DNA of 64,000 nt from contig CACCPA010000001.1 in the NCBI GenBank assembly GCA_902547755.1, positions 62,001 to 126,000 on the forward strand. Reading direction: 5' to 3'. Positions 53,612-61,936 of this stretch are shown here, piece by piece. Position 1 is the stretch's first letter; each line of letters opens with the position of its first letter. Source of the DNA: Halieaceae bacterium (GTDB lineage Bacteria; Pseudomonadota; Gammaproteobacteria; Pseudomonadales; Halieaceae). The position numbers were made by a program, and so were the translations under genes. Under the pieces are notes generated by a model. That model did not search any database and was not told the DNA's origin. It saw only the letters and a program-made list of their open reading frames with translations.

Positions 53612-54328
53612 TTAACCCATAACCTTCTGATTCTTAAGGTCGATCAGGCGCTTGAGCTGTGACTGGGATGCAACCATCATATAGGCGGGCAGCAGATGAC
53701 CACGGCGATGTAAGTCTGTCACTGCCTCCTCATTGAGCACCTGCAGTTTTTCATCATCCACTGCATAAAACCCTTCCAGTGCGTGATCCTGTCCGTTACG
53801 CAGGGTGATTTTGAGTGTTATGGGCGTGATGAGGCCATGCTGCGCTAGTGCCTCAGCGAACTGGGGCGTCGTCGTATGCCCTACGTGAATTCCTTCGAGC
53901 ATCGTAGCCAAGCGATCAAGATATTCAGTGGTTCCCCCAAACTCTAGAAAAAGTGGCTCTCCCTCAGTTTCACTAATGTTGGGATGGTCCATGTCGATGG
54001 CAACCACACGGGCAGGCTCTTCAGTGTCCGTATTGCCGTCTACGGCAATCATCAGCGGGCCTCGCTGAATCAGCATGGGGATGTACTGGCTGTGCCATTG
54101 CGCATCGTCAATGAAGAGATTCTCCCCTTGCTCAAATCCGAAGAGGGCAATGGGCTGGAAAGTGTTCTCCTCTGGATTTTTGTAAAACATAAGAGGGAAG
54201 TTGCTTTGCAGCGCACGCATCTCACTTGTGTAAACAGGAGAGAACATGATCTCATCCGAGCCGCAGGGGACTTGTTTTATCCGCACCTGCGCATGCTGAA
54301 CATTGTTTAACTTCTGAATATTACTCAA
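53612..54328 (-). CDS. SapC family protein
   Basis: 238 residues resembling the SapC family (named from a Campylobacter S-layer export gene but found widely without S-layers). It has PVYTSEMRALQSNFPLMF near the start, DDAQWHSQYIPMLIQRGP in the middle and a helical C-terminus ending LIDLKNQ. There is no signal peptide, so it is cytoplasmic. It sits between halogenase 2 and the JmjC protein with gaps of 6-10 bases. Its role in the cassette is unknown. Confidence 0.87.
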   Translation of the reverse strand: MSNIQKLNNVQHAQVRIKQVPCGSDEIMFSPVYTSEMRALQSNFPLMFYKNPEENTFQPIALFGFEQGENLFIDDAQWHSQYIPMLIQRGPLMIAVDGNTDTEEPARVVAIDMDHPNISETEGEPLFLEFGGTTEYLDRLATMLEGIHVGHTTTPQFAEALAQHGLITPITLKITLRNGQDHALEGFYAVDDEKLQVLNEEAVTDLHRRGHLLPAYMMVASQSQLKRLIDLKNQKVMG

Positions 54329-54338
54329 TGTCTATCCT

Positions 54339-55901
54339 TTAGATCGCCGCGAAGTCTTTTTCTTGCACCTGATTCATTAAAAACCTATTGGGTGGAAGGT
54401 GCTGGCTGTATCGTTGCGCTTTCTTTTTTGCCTCGGCGAAGAATTGTATTGCGGTTTCTCTCTGGTGTTGATTATTTCTGAGCTGCGAGGCGGTTACCTT
54501 GGACTCAAAGCCCATGCCGTAAAGCACGTATTGATAACTCGCGGACGGAAACATTTCATCACTTCGTCTGTCGTCATAATACCAAGGCGCCCGTGATCGC
54601 CACAGTAGAAGATTCTCCGCCAATGTTTCGGGCATAGATTCAGCGTCCCGGTTATCTTGCCAATATTGGGAGTCGGTTCGCTGAGACAGCGCATAGTGAA
54701 GCTTCAGGAAGTCGATAATTTGCTCCCAGCGACTGGAGAACTCACGATTGAAGCGCTTAGCTACCACCGCCATTGTCGCTCTATCATTTGGTAACTTTTC
54801 TGCTATCGCTGATGCGCTGAGTTCGATCAGAACTAGCGCGGAGGCTTCGAGCGGCTCAATAAAGCCTGCTGATAGGCCAACTCCCACGCAATTTTTGACC
54901 CAAAAGCGTTCGCGATAGCCGGGCTCAAAGCTGAGTAGCCGGGGAGCTAATCCGTCCAGTCCAAGGGCTCGTCCGATAGACTTTAGGTACTGGTCAAGAA
55001 CCTCTTCCGTTTCTGCGGCCGACTGATAGTCGGTTGAAAATACGTGACCTACACCTCGCCGATGCTGGAGTCCAATATCCCAAACCCATCCATTGCGCTT
55101 CGCTGTGGAGTGCGTTGTTGCAGCAATTGGCGCATCGTCATTGTCGTAGGGCACTTGAACGGCTAGGGCGGCGTTATTGAAGAGATATTGGCGCTGGGAC
55201 TTCATCGAAACACCATAGTGTTCGCCAAGTAGCATGCTTTTGAAGCCGGTACAGTCGATAAACAGATCACCCTCTATGTCGCCGGCGTGCTCTGTTTTTA
55301 TCGCGCTGATGTAACCATGATCATCACAGAGAACCGCGGTTACATCGGCTTCGATATGGGTTACACCGAGCCTCGACACGGCATTCTCTGTCAATAACGC
55401 GGCAAACTTACCGGCGTCGAGGTGGTACCCATAATTGACGGTATAGGCATAGTCCGGAACGCCAATTTGTTTTGGTGCACGTCCGAGCTCGCAGACCGCA
55501 TATTGTGGTGTTACAGCCTGGGCAAACGAAAGCTCACCGGCTTCACCATTCAGCCAATGTTCAGCAAGATTCACCGTGTCAAAGCCCTCAGGCAGCGAGA
55601 AGGGGTGGTAATAGGGCTCATCGCCTAGGTTGATCCAGTCTTTGAACCAGGTTCCCTGCTTCATTGAGGCGTCGCATTGCCTGATGAAGTCTGCTTCGTC
55701 GATACCGATATTCTTGAGCGTGGTTCGCATAGAGGGCCATGTGCCTTCACCTACACCCACTGTTGGCACGTTCGGTGATTCGACCAGCGTGATGCAGAGG
55801 CCACTGTTGCCCGCCTGGAAACGAGCCGCAAGAATATTGGCTGTTAGCCATCCGGCTGACCCGCCTCCCACAATAACAACTTTTTGAATTCTCTCGCTCA
55901 T
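54339..55901 (-). CDS. Flavin-dependent (tryptophan) halogenase family protein, copy 2
   Basis: 520 residues. FAD motif GGGSAGWLTA, then GEGTWPS where copy 1 has GEATIPT. The catalytic lysine position is K81 in ASMKQGTWF, and FIEPLEAS is present. The W-x-W-x-I-P motif reads W272-V-W274-D-I-G277, with Gly replacing Pro. It is diverged from copy 1 across the whole length rather than a recent duplicate. It is the first gene of the cassette and follows a hairpin terminator after the TonB receptor. Catalytic competence as a halogenase is plausible but less certain than for copy 1. Confidence 0.88.
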   Translation of the reverse strand: MSERIQKVVIVGGGSAGWLTANILAARFQAGNSGLCITLVESPNVPTVGVGEGTWPSMRTTLKNIGIDEADFIRQCDASMKQGTWFKDWINLGDEPYYHPFSLPEGFDTVNLAEHWLNGEAGELSFAQAVTPQYAVCELGRAPKQIGVPDYAYTVNYGYHLDAGKFAALLTENAVSRLGVTHIEADVTAVLCDDHGYISAIKTEHAGDIEGDLFIDCTGFKSMLLGEHYGVSMKSQRQYLFNNAALAVQVPYDNDDAPIAATTHSTAKRNGWVWDIGLQHRRGVGHVFSTDYQSAAETEEVLDQYLKSIGRALGLDGLAPRLLSFEPGYRERFWVKNCVGVGLSAGFIEPLEASALVLIELSASAIAEKLPNDRATMAVVAKRFNREFSSRWEQIIDFLKLHYALSQRTDSQYWQDNRDAESMPETLAENLLLWRSRAPWYYDDRRSDEMFPSASYQYVLYGMGFESKVTASQLRNNQHQRETAIQFFAEAKKKAQRYSQHLPPNRFLMNQVQEKDFAAI

Positions 55902-55962
55902 ATGAAATGGCTGATTAGGTTTCGATATCGAGTGTAAGACTTTGTTGTTCCTACAAAAACAA

Positions 55963-55985
55963 AAAACCGCCCAGCGGGCGGTTTT
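55963..55985 (-). terminator. Terminator or attenuator after TonB receptor
   Basis: AAAACCGCCC (55963-55972) and GGGCGGTTTT (55976-55985) are perfect 10-bp arms around AGC. On the minus strand the stem is followed by a T-rich tract. It lies 24 bases after the TonB receptor stop and before halogenase 2, so it would reduce read-through from the receptor into the cassette. Confidence 0.88.
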
Positions 55986-56008
55986 CAGAAATTGGGATTC
56001 CGCAGAGT

Positions 56009-58960
56009 TTAAAGGTTATAGCGGAAACCAACATTGTAGCGGGCACCTATCTGGCCAACGCTGTAGGTTTGGTACGTACTACGACCGTGACCTCGGAATG
56101 TCTCATTAGTGATGTTAATGCCTTCGACATAAACCACGAGACCGTCGGAGACTTCATAGGTGATATTGCCATCCCATTGCTCGTACTCTGTCTGATAGCC
56201 GGGCTTGATATCACCGCCAGTAAAGTATTCATCACGCCAGTTGTAAGCAATTCGCGCCTGCATGCCGTAATTATCATAGAAAATTACGAAGTTGCGCGTG
56301 TCTGACAATCCGGCAAGGGCAAACTGACTACCCGACTGCTCGTTGACGTAGACTGCAGAGCCATCAGCGAGAGTCATGTTAGCTATGAAGCCTACACCGG
56401 TATCCCAGAAGTTGTGCTGCCAAGCCAGCTCCCAGCCATCGATACTTTCTTCTTGATCGGTGTTTGTCTGGGTATTGACGTTAAACGGTATCGGATCGTC
56501 GCGGCCAACCACCCCCGTGATGACCTGATTCTCCACATCAACACCAGGCTGATCAGCGAAGTTTGCAAAGATGTAGCCACGGATCTCCGCGTTACCCGGG
56601 TACGCACCATTCTGCGCCTGAAGCGCCGCTGCTGCTTCCTGGTAGAGTGGGCCAAGACCTGGACTCGCGAGCTGATCATTGAGGATCACGTTTTCGAGCG
56701 TTCCGCCACCAATCCAGTTTCGCACTTTCTTATCGAAATAGCCTGCGGAGATGTAGCTAGCATCGCCGTAGTAGTACTCGACCGACAGATCGAAGTTATC
56801 GGCTTCATATGGAAGCAGACCTGGGTTACCAACCGAAGCGATAGCCTCGCCGGGAATACCCTGGTCAACTCGAGTAATGGTGGGCAGATTCAAGGTTCCA
56901 ATCAAAGACCCATATCCTGCTCTTGCAATGGTTTGACTTGCCGAGGCGCGCAGAACTATGTCGTCTGTTAGCTCGATATCAAAATCGATCGATGGGAGAG
57001 TAAAGTCGTATTCACCCTCCAGTGCAGAGGGTACTGAGCCTTCTGCTCGAATGATTTCAAACTCGTTGGTTGAACGCCATTCGACGCGATCATAGGCCAG
57101 TGCTGCCGTGCTCGATACGACCTCAGTCTCTTCGTATCGGACACCCGCTCGGATGTTGAAGGGGCGATTGATAATCTCACCCGAGAAGTTCAGTTGCAGG
57201 TAAGCCGCGACAGACTCTTCCTCGAACTCGTTAGCACTGTCCGGAGTAGAGCTTGGGCAGAATCCGGTTCCACAATCGCCACCCGTGCTCGCTTGTGCGA
57301 GGTGAAGTGGGTTGCTTTCTGGGAGTCCCTGCAAGAATTCCGCGCGCTCCACGAGGTCTTCCATGCTCGCCATGAAGAAGTTCATGTTCATCTGGTCCCC
57401 ACCAGCGAGCTCGCTGTAGACACCTGCAAGCGAGGCTGGAACGACGAGATCAGCAACGCTGCCAAATGCGGACGCTTGGTTCTGTCCCCATGTATTTCGC
57501 TGAACATTAGAGCCCGCGTCGTAGTTATCCACTACGGTCTGAGCTGCGCCAAAGTCAACGATTAACGTATCTGTAAGCTCGAATGAACCGTCAAACTGCG
57601 TTTGCTCGATGTTCATGTCCGCCCAGTAGTTGTTAAATACTGAACCTGAGATTTGCAGATCATCTGGCGAGATGGGCTCGGCCATCTCGACTGTCAAAAT
57701 TGGCAGTTCGTTGCGGTAATCCACAGACGTCAACTGGCGACCATAAATCGACATAGAAACTTGTGCCGAGCTGCCATACACGCTGTTTGGGTTGCGCGTC
57801 GCTTGTGAGTCATGGTAGTCGAGCGCTAGGCTTAAGCGATCCGTCGGGTCCCACTGTACGTTGAAACCAAGCGACTTTCGCTCGTTAATAGACGCGTCAG
57901 AGAACGCACCCATTGATAAGTCTGGCTGGTTGTTTGTCTCTGTGTAAACCAGAGGGCTCACCACGCCATTTTCATTAATCCAGTTACCCGATTGGCCAGT
58001 AGGGCTAAACCACGCAGAAACACTGTTTTGCGTGTGGCGAAGGTCCAGCTCAGCGTAGGTGTAATCAAGCGTCGCAGTCAGCGTCTCGATCGGGCTCCAC
58101 TGCAATGTGACTTGCGCGTTAGTTCGATCACGCTGCCACTCGTCAAGTGCGTAGGTCTGCTGCTGTGGAAGGCCAACGATGTCTCCTTCTGATGGGCTGT
58201 TGACTTGCTGCCCATTATCAGGGACGCCAATGCCATCCCGCTCGAGCCAGTTACCGTTACTTGCACCGGCTTGTCCTGAATGGCGCTCTTGGAAGCTTCC
58301 CGTTATCGAGATGCCTACTGTGTCGTCCATGAAGGTCTGAGAGACCAAAAACGCGATTTCTGGCGTCCACTCGTCACCTGTGCGCGAGCTCTGGTCTTTA
58401 ACGCCTTTGGCGCTGAATGAGGCTTTCAGGCCAGGATTATCCAGAGGCTTTGCGGTGAGGACGTTGATCGTTGCACCGATACCGCCTGTGGGAACCGACG
58501 CATCTGCTGTTTTGTATACCTCAACACCCGAAACGCTTTCTGATGCGATATCGCCAAAGTCGAAGGAACGACCCAGACCGCTGTGGGTTGGCATTTGACG
58601 GCCATTCAGCGTCACCAGATTAAAATCAGCACCGAAACCACGAACCGTGACGCGAGCACCTTCTCCACGGTCCCGATCGATAGCAACACCGGTAATTCGC
58701 TGCAATGCTTCTGCAAGGTTGGTATCGGGGAAGTCACCGATATCCTCCGCAGTGATGGCATCCACAACACCTGTTGCGTCTCGCTTGGTGTCCATCGCGC
58801 GCTTCAGGCTCGATCGGATACCTGTGACTACGACTTCTTCCATTACCTGATCATTAGCGTTTTCGCTTTGCTGCGCAGCGACTGGTGCGGCAGCAACCGC
58901 GCCCAGCGCAACAGACACTGCGAGCGATACGCGTTTTTTAGCAAACAAGTGACGATCCAT
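56009..58960 (-). CDS. TonB-dependent outer-membrane receptor
   Basis: 983 residues. A signal peptide (cleavage near APVAAQ) is followed by the TonB box region EEVVVTGIRSSL and a plug domain (EDIGDFPDTNLAEALQRITG, ARVTVRGFGADFNLVTLNG). The remainder is the 22-strand barrel, ending GARYNVGFRYNL with an aromatic-rich last strand. It belongs to the TonB receptor class with a TonB-box VTGIRSSL start that is typical for oligosaccharide uptake in marine gammaproteobacteria and caulobacters. Divergent from the second GH3; laminarin oligosaccharide is the expected cargo. Confidence 0.93.
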   Translation of the reverse strand: MDRHLFAKKRVSLAVSVALGAVAAAPVAAQQSENANDQVMEEVVVTGIRSSLKRAMDTKRDATGVVDAITAEDIGDFPDTNLAEALQRITGVAIDRDRGEGARVTVRGFGADFNLVTLNGRQMPTHSGLGRSFDFGDIASESVSGVEVYKTADASVPTGGIGATINVLTAKPLDNPGLKASFSAKGVKDQSSRTGDEWTPEIAFLVSQTFMDDTVGISITGSFQERHSGQAGASNGNWLERDGIGVPDNGQQVNSPSEGDIVGLPQQQTYALDEWQRDRTNAQVTLQWSPIETLTATLDYTYAELDLRHTQNSVSAWFSPTGQSGNWINENGVVSPLVYTETNNQPDLSMGAFSDASINERKSLGFNVQWDPTDRLSLALDYHDSQATRNPNSVYGSSAQVSMSIYGRQLTSVDYRNELPILTVEMAEPISPDDLQISGSVFNNYWADMNIEQTQFDGSFELTDTLIVDFGAAQTVVDNYDAGSNVQRNTWGQNQASAFGSVADLVVPASLAGVYSELAGGDQMNMNFFMASMEDLVERAEFLQGLPESNPLHLAQASTGGDCGTGFCPSSTPDSANEFEEESVAAYLQLNFSGEIINRPFNIRAGVRYEETEVVSSTAALAYDRVEWRSTNEFEIIRAEGSVPSALEGEYDFTLPSIDFDIELTDDIVLRASASQTIARAGYGSLIGTLNLPTITRVDQGIPGEAIASVGNPGLLPYEADNFDLSVEYYYGDASYISAGYFDKKVRNWIGGGTLENVILNDQLASPGLGPLYQEAAAALQAQNGAYPGNAEIRGYIFANFADQPGVDVENQVITGVVGRDDPIPFNVNTQTNTDQEESIDGWELAWQHNFWDTGVGFIANMTLADGSAVYVNEQSGSQFALAGLSDTRNFVIFYDNYGMQARIAYNWRDEYFTGGDIKPGYQTEYEQWDGNITYEVSDGLVVYVEGINITNETFRGHGRSTYQTYSVGQIGARYNVGFRYNL

Positions 58961-59413
58961 GTTTGGAGTAACCCCGACTAGTTATTGGTTAGAAATATTG
59001 TGCAGACGCTAACATCCCACGAGCGCCAACGGTAGGACAGGTGGCATGAGACAAGTCGGGATATCGGTGCGGTAAATGGGAAGCTCGTGCGTCGCATGCA
59101 ATTTTGCGGAACAATGCTGGCTCTGTTACGCGTGAACTACCGACATTTTAGGGCCCATAAAATAAGAGTAAGTGCGACTCGCGACGGTATCCATTTGACC
59201 TCTTTTGGCGACCCTACCGTCGCAAAAATCGTGCATCGAGGAGGGTTGAGGCAGTATTTTTAAGTCTTCACCGCATAGTGGCATAGGGCCTTATACTTGC
59301 CGACGATATTGGCGTGCTTCCCTGGGATTGGCTGCTAGATGTTTTGAGTAGGGCAGCGTTGTGGACGAGGCGATACTGAAAAGAATATGAGGAAAGCTGT
59401 GCAGGGGAAAAAC
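58961..59413. other. Divergent regulatory region between TonB receptor and GH3
   Basis: About 450 bases without a gene; short open frames here are shadows. It must hold promoters for both the receptor (minus) and the GH3-symporter pair (plus). The structure I see is the motif cluster at 59181-59223 plus a further CCTACCGT (minus strand) at 59029-59036, 65-76 bases before the receptor start. No clear -35/-10 pair could be fixed for either gene. Confidence 0.6.
59181..59223. promoter_or_regulatory. Inverted repeat of the CCCTAyCGTCGC motif
   Basis: GCGACGGTA (59181-59189) and TACCGTCGC (59215-59223) form a perfect 9-bp inverted repeat with a 25-base spacer. The plus-strand arm extends to CCCTACCGTCGC, matching the GH16 upstream motif at 11 of 12 bases. 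A dimeric or paired-site regulator of the glucan locus is the simplest reading. Confidence 0.5.
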
Positions 59414-61906
59414 GTGCGATCACTCTATACATTGATGGGCTTACTTTTATCAGGTGGCGCCTTAACTGGCTGCCAAGGCCCAACTGCGGGGAACGATGTC
59501 GATCTGAGCTGTGCGTCGGTGGCGTCAGATCGTGCAGCGATGGTTTTCTGTGCGACCTCGATTGTTGAGCAACTATCGGTTGAGCAGAAAGTTGCGCAAA
59601 TGATTCAGGGCGAGATTCGTGGCCTCACGGCAGACGAGGTAAAAAAATACGGTTTGGGGAGCGTTCTGAACGGTGGTGGCGGGTTTCCGGGAGGGGACAA
59701 ATACGCCACTCCTCAGGATTGGGTTGATCTCGCTGATGCCTATTACAGTGCTTCGATTGACGCCTCTGAAGGGAGCGCAGGCATTCCGATCGTTTGGGGA
59801 ACCGATGCGGTACACGGACACAACAATGTCATGGGTGCGACGCTTTTCCCGCACAATATTGGTCTGGGGGCAACGCGTGATACAGAGCTGGTGGCCAGGA
59901 TCATCGGTGCGACCGCGAGAGAAGTTAAGGCTACAGGAATCGATTGGATCTTTGCGCCAACCGTGGCGGTTGCAAAAGATGCGCGGTGGGGACGCACCTA
60001 CGAGTCGTTCAGTTCTGACCCAGACATTGCGGCCAGTTTCGTGGCGCCCATCGTCGAGGCGATGCAGGATGAAGGCGTTGCCTCAACGGCGAAGCACTTC
60101 ATCGGGGACGGCGGCACATTACGCGGTGATGACCGTGGCGAGACAAGCTTGCCACTCGAGGACTTGGTGGCCATCCACGGGCAGGGGTATGTAGAGGCGA
60201 TCGATAAAGACGTGATGAGCGTCATGTCCTCATTCAATAGCTGGTACGGCGAGAAGATTCACGGTAGCAAAGCCATCCTGACCGACCTTCTTCGTGATGA
60301 CATGGGTTTTGAGGGCATGGTCGTCAGTGACTGGAACGGTGTTGGTGAGGTACTTGGTTGTACCAACGATAACTGTGCTCAGGCGATCAATGCCGGAGTA
60401 GATATGGTGATGGCGCCAGGAAACTGGAAGCCTCTTTACTACAACATGCTCGATCAAGTCGCGACCGGCGAAATTTCGATGGCGCGAATCAACGAGGCGG
60501 TCGAGCGGATTTTGGTCATGAAAATGCGGGCTGGGTTATTCACCCGTGGACTCCCCTCCGAATTTGCAGATGACTTTTCAGATCAAATCGGCCACGCAGA
60601 TCACCGCGGCATCGCTCGTGAAGCCGTGAGGAAGTCGCAGGTATTGCTGAAAAACCAAGGTGGCGTTCTTCCAGCATCGCCCTCAGAGAGGTTCATCATT
60701 GCCGGTCCCGGTGCCGATAATATTGGGCAGCAGAGTGGTGGCTGGACTGTCAGCTGGCAGGGGACGGGTAATACCAATCAGGACTTTCCTGGAGGCACCT
60801 CGATTGCGGCAGGGCTGACTGCGCAGATCGAAGCTGCTGGTGGATCGGTGACTTCAGATACGGCTGCGGATGCTGATGTCGCGATCGTCGTTTTTGGCGA
60901 GTCTCCGTATGCGGAAATGCAGGGTGACATTTATTCCGTTACCTGGTACGACAAGCGAGGTGAACGGGCTCTAATAACGTCGCTCAAGGCACGCGGTATT
61001 CCTGTTGTGGCGGTTTTCTTAACGGGTCGCCCAATGTGGGTCAACGACATACTGAATGATAGTGATGCCTTCGTCGTATCCTGGCTGCCCGGCAGTGAAG
61101 GCCAAGGAGTGGCTGACGTCTTACTGGCTGACGCGCAAGGCAACCTACAGTTTGATTTTGTGGGCAAGCTACCCATGCCGTGGCCAGCGCTCGACGTAAA
61201 CGCGACCAATCGCGATTTACCCGTGGACGAATTTATTTTCCCGATCGGTTATGGGTTGTCGGTGAAAGATGAATTGGCCTGGTCGGAGTTGTCCGAACAG
61301 TTAATCGGTGCGGATAACAGCTTGGATCAAGAGGTCTTCAAGGGTGGCCCCAGAGGAAATTGGCAGCTCTTCACTGGCGATCCCAGCGATTGGGCGGTCG
61401 AGGTCACGGGTAGTGAGTCGCAGTCTTCGACTGGCAGCGTTGTCGTTCAAGCCATTGACCGAGTTGTTCAAGAAGATGCCCGACGTGTGGCCTTCACGGG
61501 AGCTGATCAGAGGCTCTCCGTCGTCTACATGCAGTCTCAGTACCCTACAGATCTCACTGACTTAGATGAGGCGGGCGGTGCGCTTGTTCTCGATTTCAAG
61601 GTGGTAGAAAAGCCGACAGCCCCCGTGAATTTGCGCATGGATTGTAAGTACCCGTGCTCTGGGTCGGTCCGATTCACCAAGGTTTTACTAGATGCGCCAG
61701 TGGGGGAGTGGACTCAAAAGTCGGTACCAACAGCCTGTTTTGCCAACGAGGGCTTGCAACTGTCTCAAGTAAACACAGCTTTTGTACTCGCAACTGAAGG
61801 TGATATAACGCTCGATATCTCGGAGATCAAACTGACCACGACGCCGGCGATTCGCTCGATCGTATCGTGTGCAGACTTAGTCAACGACACAGACTTGTTG
61901 AACTAA
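59414..61906 (+). CDS. GH3 beta-glucosidase lipoprotein with ExoP domain
   Basis: About 830 residues. Lipobox LTGC with Cys20 from GTG 59414, which has AGGGG 6 bases before it; ATG 59387 is a longer alternative. GH3 motifs are GTDAVHGHNN, KHFIGDGG and the nucleophile D306 in VVSDWNG. The C-terminal ExoP-type domain has DCKYPCSGSV. It lacks the Ig-like pair of the GH3 at 40226, and the catalytic parts are closely related. It releases glucose from beta-1,3-gluco-oligosaccharides. The symporter gene follows after 30 bases. Confidence 0.92.
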   Translation: MRSLYTLMGLLLSGGALTGCQGPTAGNDVDLSCASVASDRAAMVFCATSIVEQLSVEQKVAQMIQGEIRGLTADEVKKYGLGSVLNGGGGFPGGDKYATPQDWVDLADAYYSASIDASEGSAGIPIVWGTDAVHGHNNVMGATLFPHNIGLGATRDTELVARIIGATAREVKATGIDWIFAPTVAVAKDARWGRTYESFSSDPDIAASFVAPIVEAMQDEGVASTAKHFIGDGGTLRGDDRGETSLPLEDLVAIHGQGYVEAIDKDVMSVMSSFNSWYGEKIHGSKAILTDLLRDDMGFEGMVVSDWNGVGEVLGCTNDNCAQAINAGVDMVMAPGNWKPLYYNMLDQVATGEISMARINEAVERILVMKMRAGLFTRGLPSEFADDFSDQIGHADHRGIAREAVRKSQVLLKNQGGVLPASPSERFIIAGPGADNIGQQSGGWTVSWQGTGNTNQDFPGGTSIAAGLTAQIEAAGGSVTSDTAADADVAIVVFGESPYAEMQGDIYSVTWYDKRGERALITSLKARGIPVVAVFLTGRPMWVNDILNDSDAFVVSWLPGSEGQGVADVLLADAQGNLQFDFVGKLPMPWPALDVNATNRDLPVDEFIFPIGYGLSVKDELAWSELSEQLIGADNSLDQEVFKGGPRGNWQLFTGDPSDWAVEVTGSESQSSTGSVVVQAIDRVVQEDARRVAFTGADQRLSVVYMQSQYPTDLTDLDEAGGALVLDFKVVEKPTAPVNLRMDCKYPCSGSVRFTKVLLDAPVGEWTQKSVPTACFANEGLQLSQVNTAFVLATEGDITLDISEIKLTTTPAIRSIVSCADLVNDTDLLN

Positions 61907-61936
61907 CAAAAGCAGAACAATAAGAAGGAAACCCAT

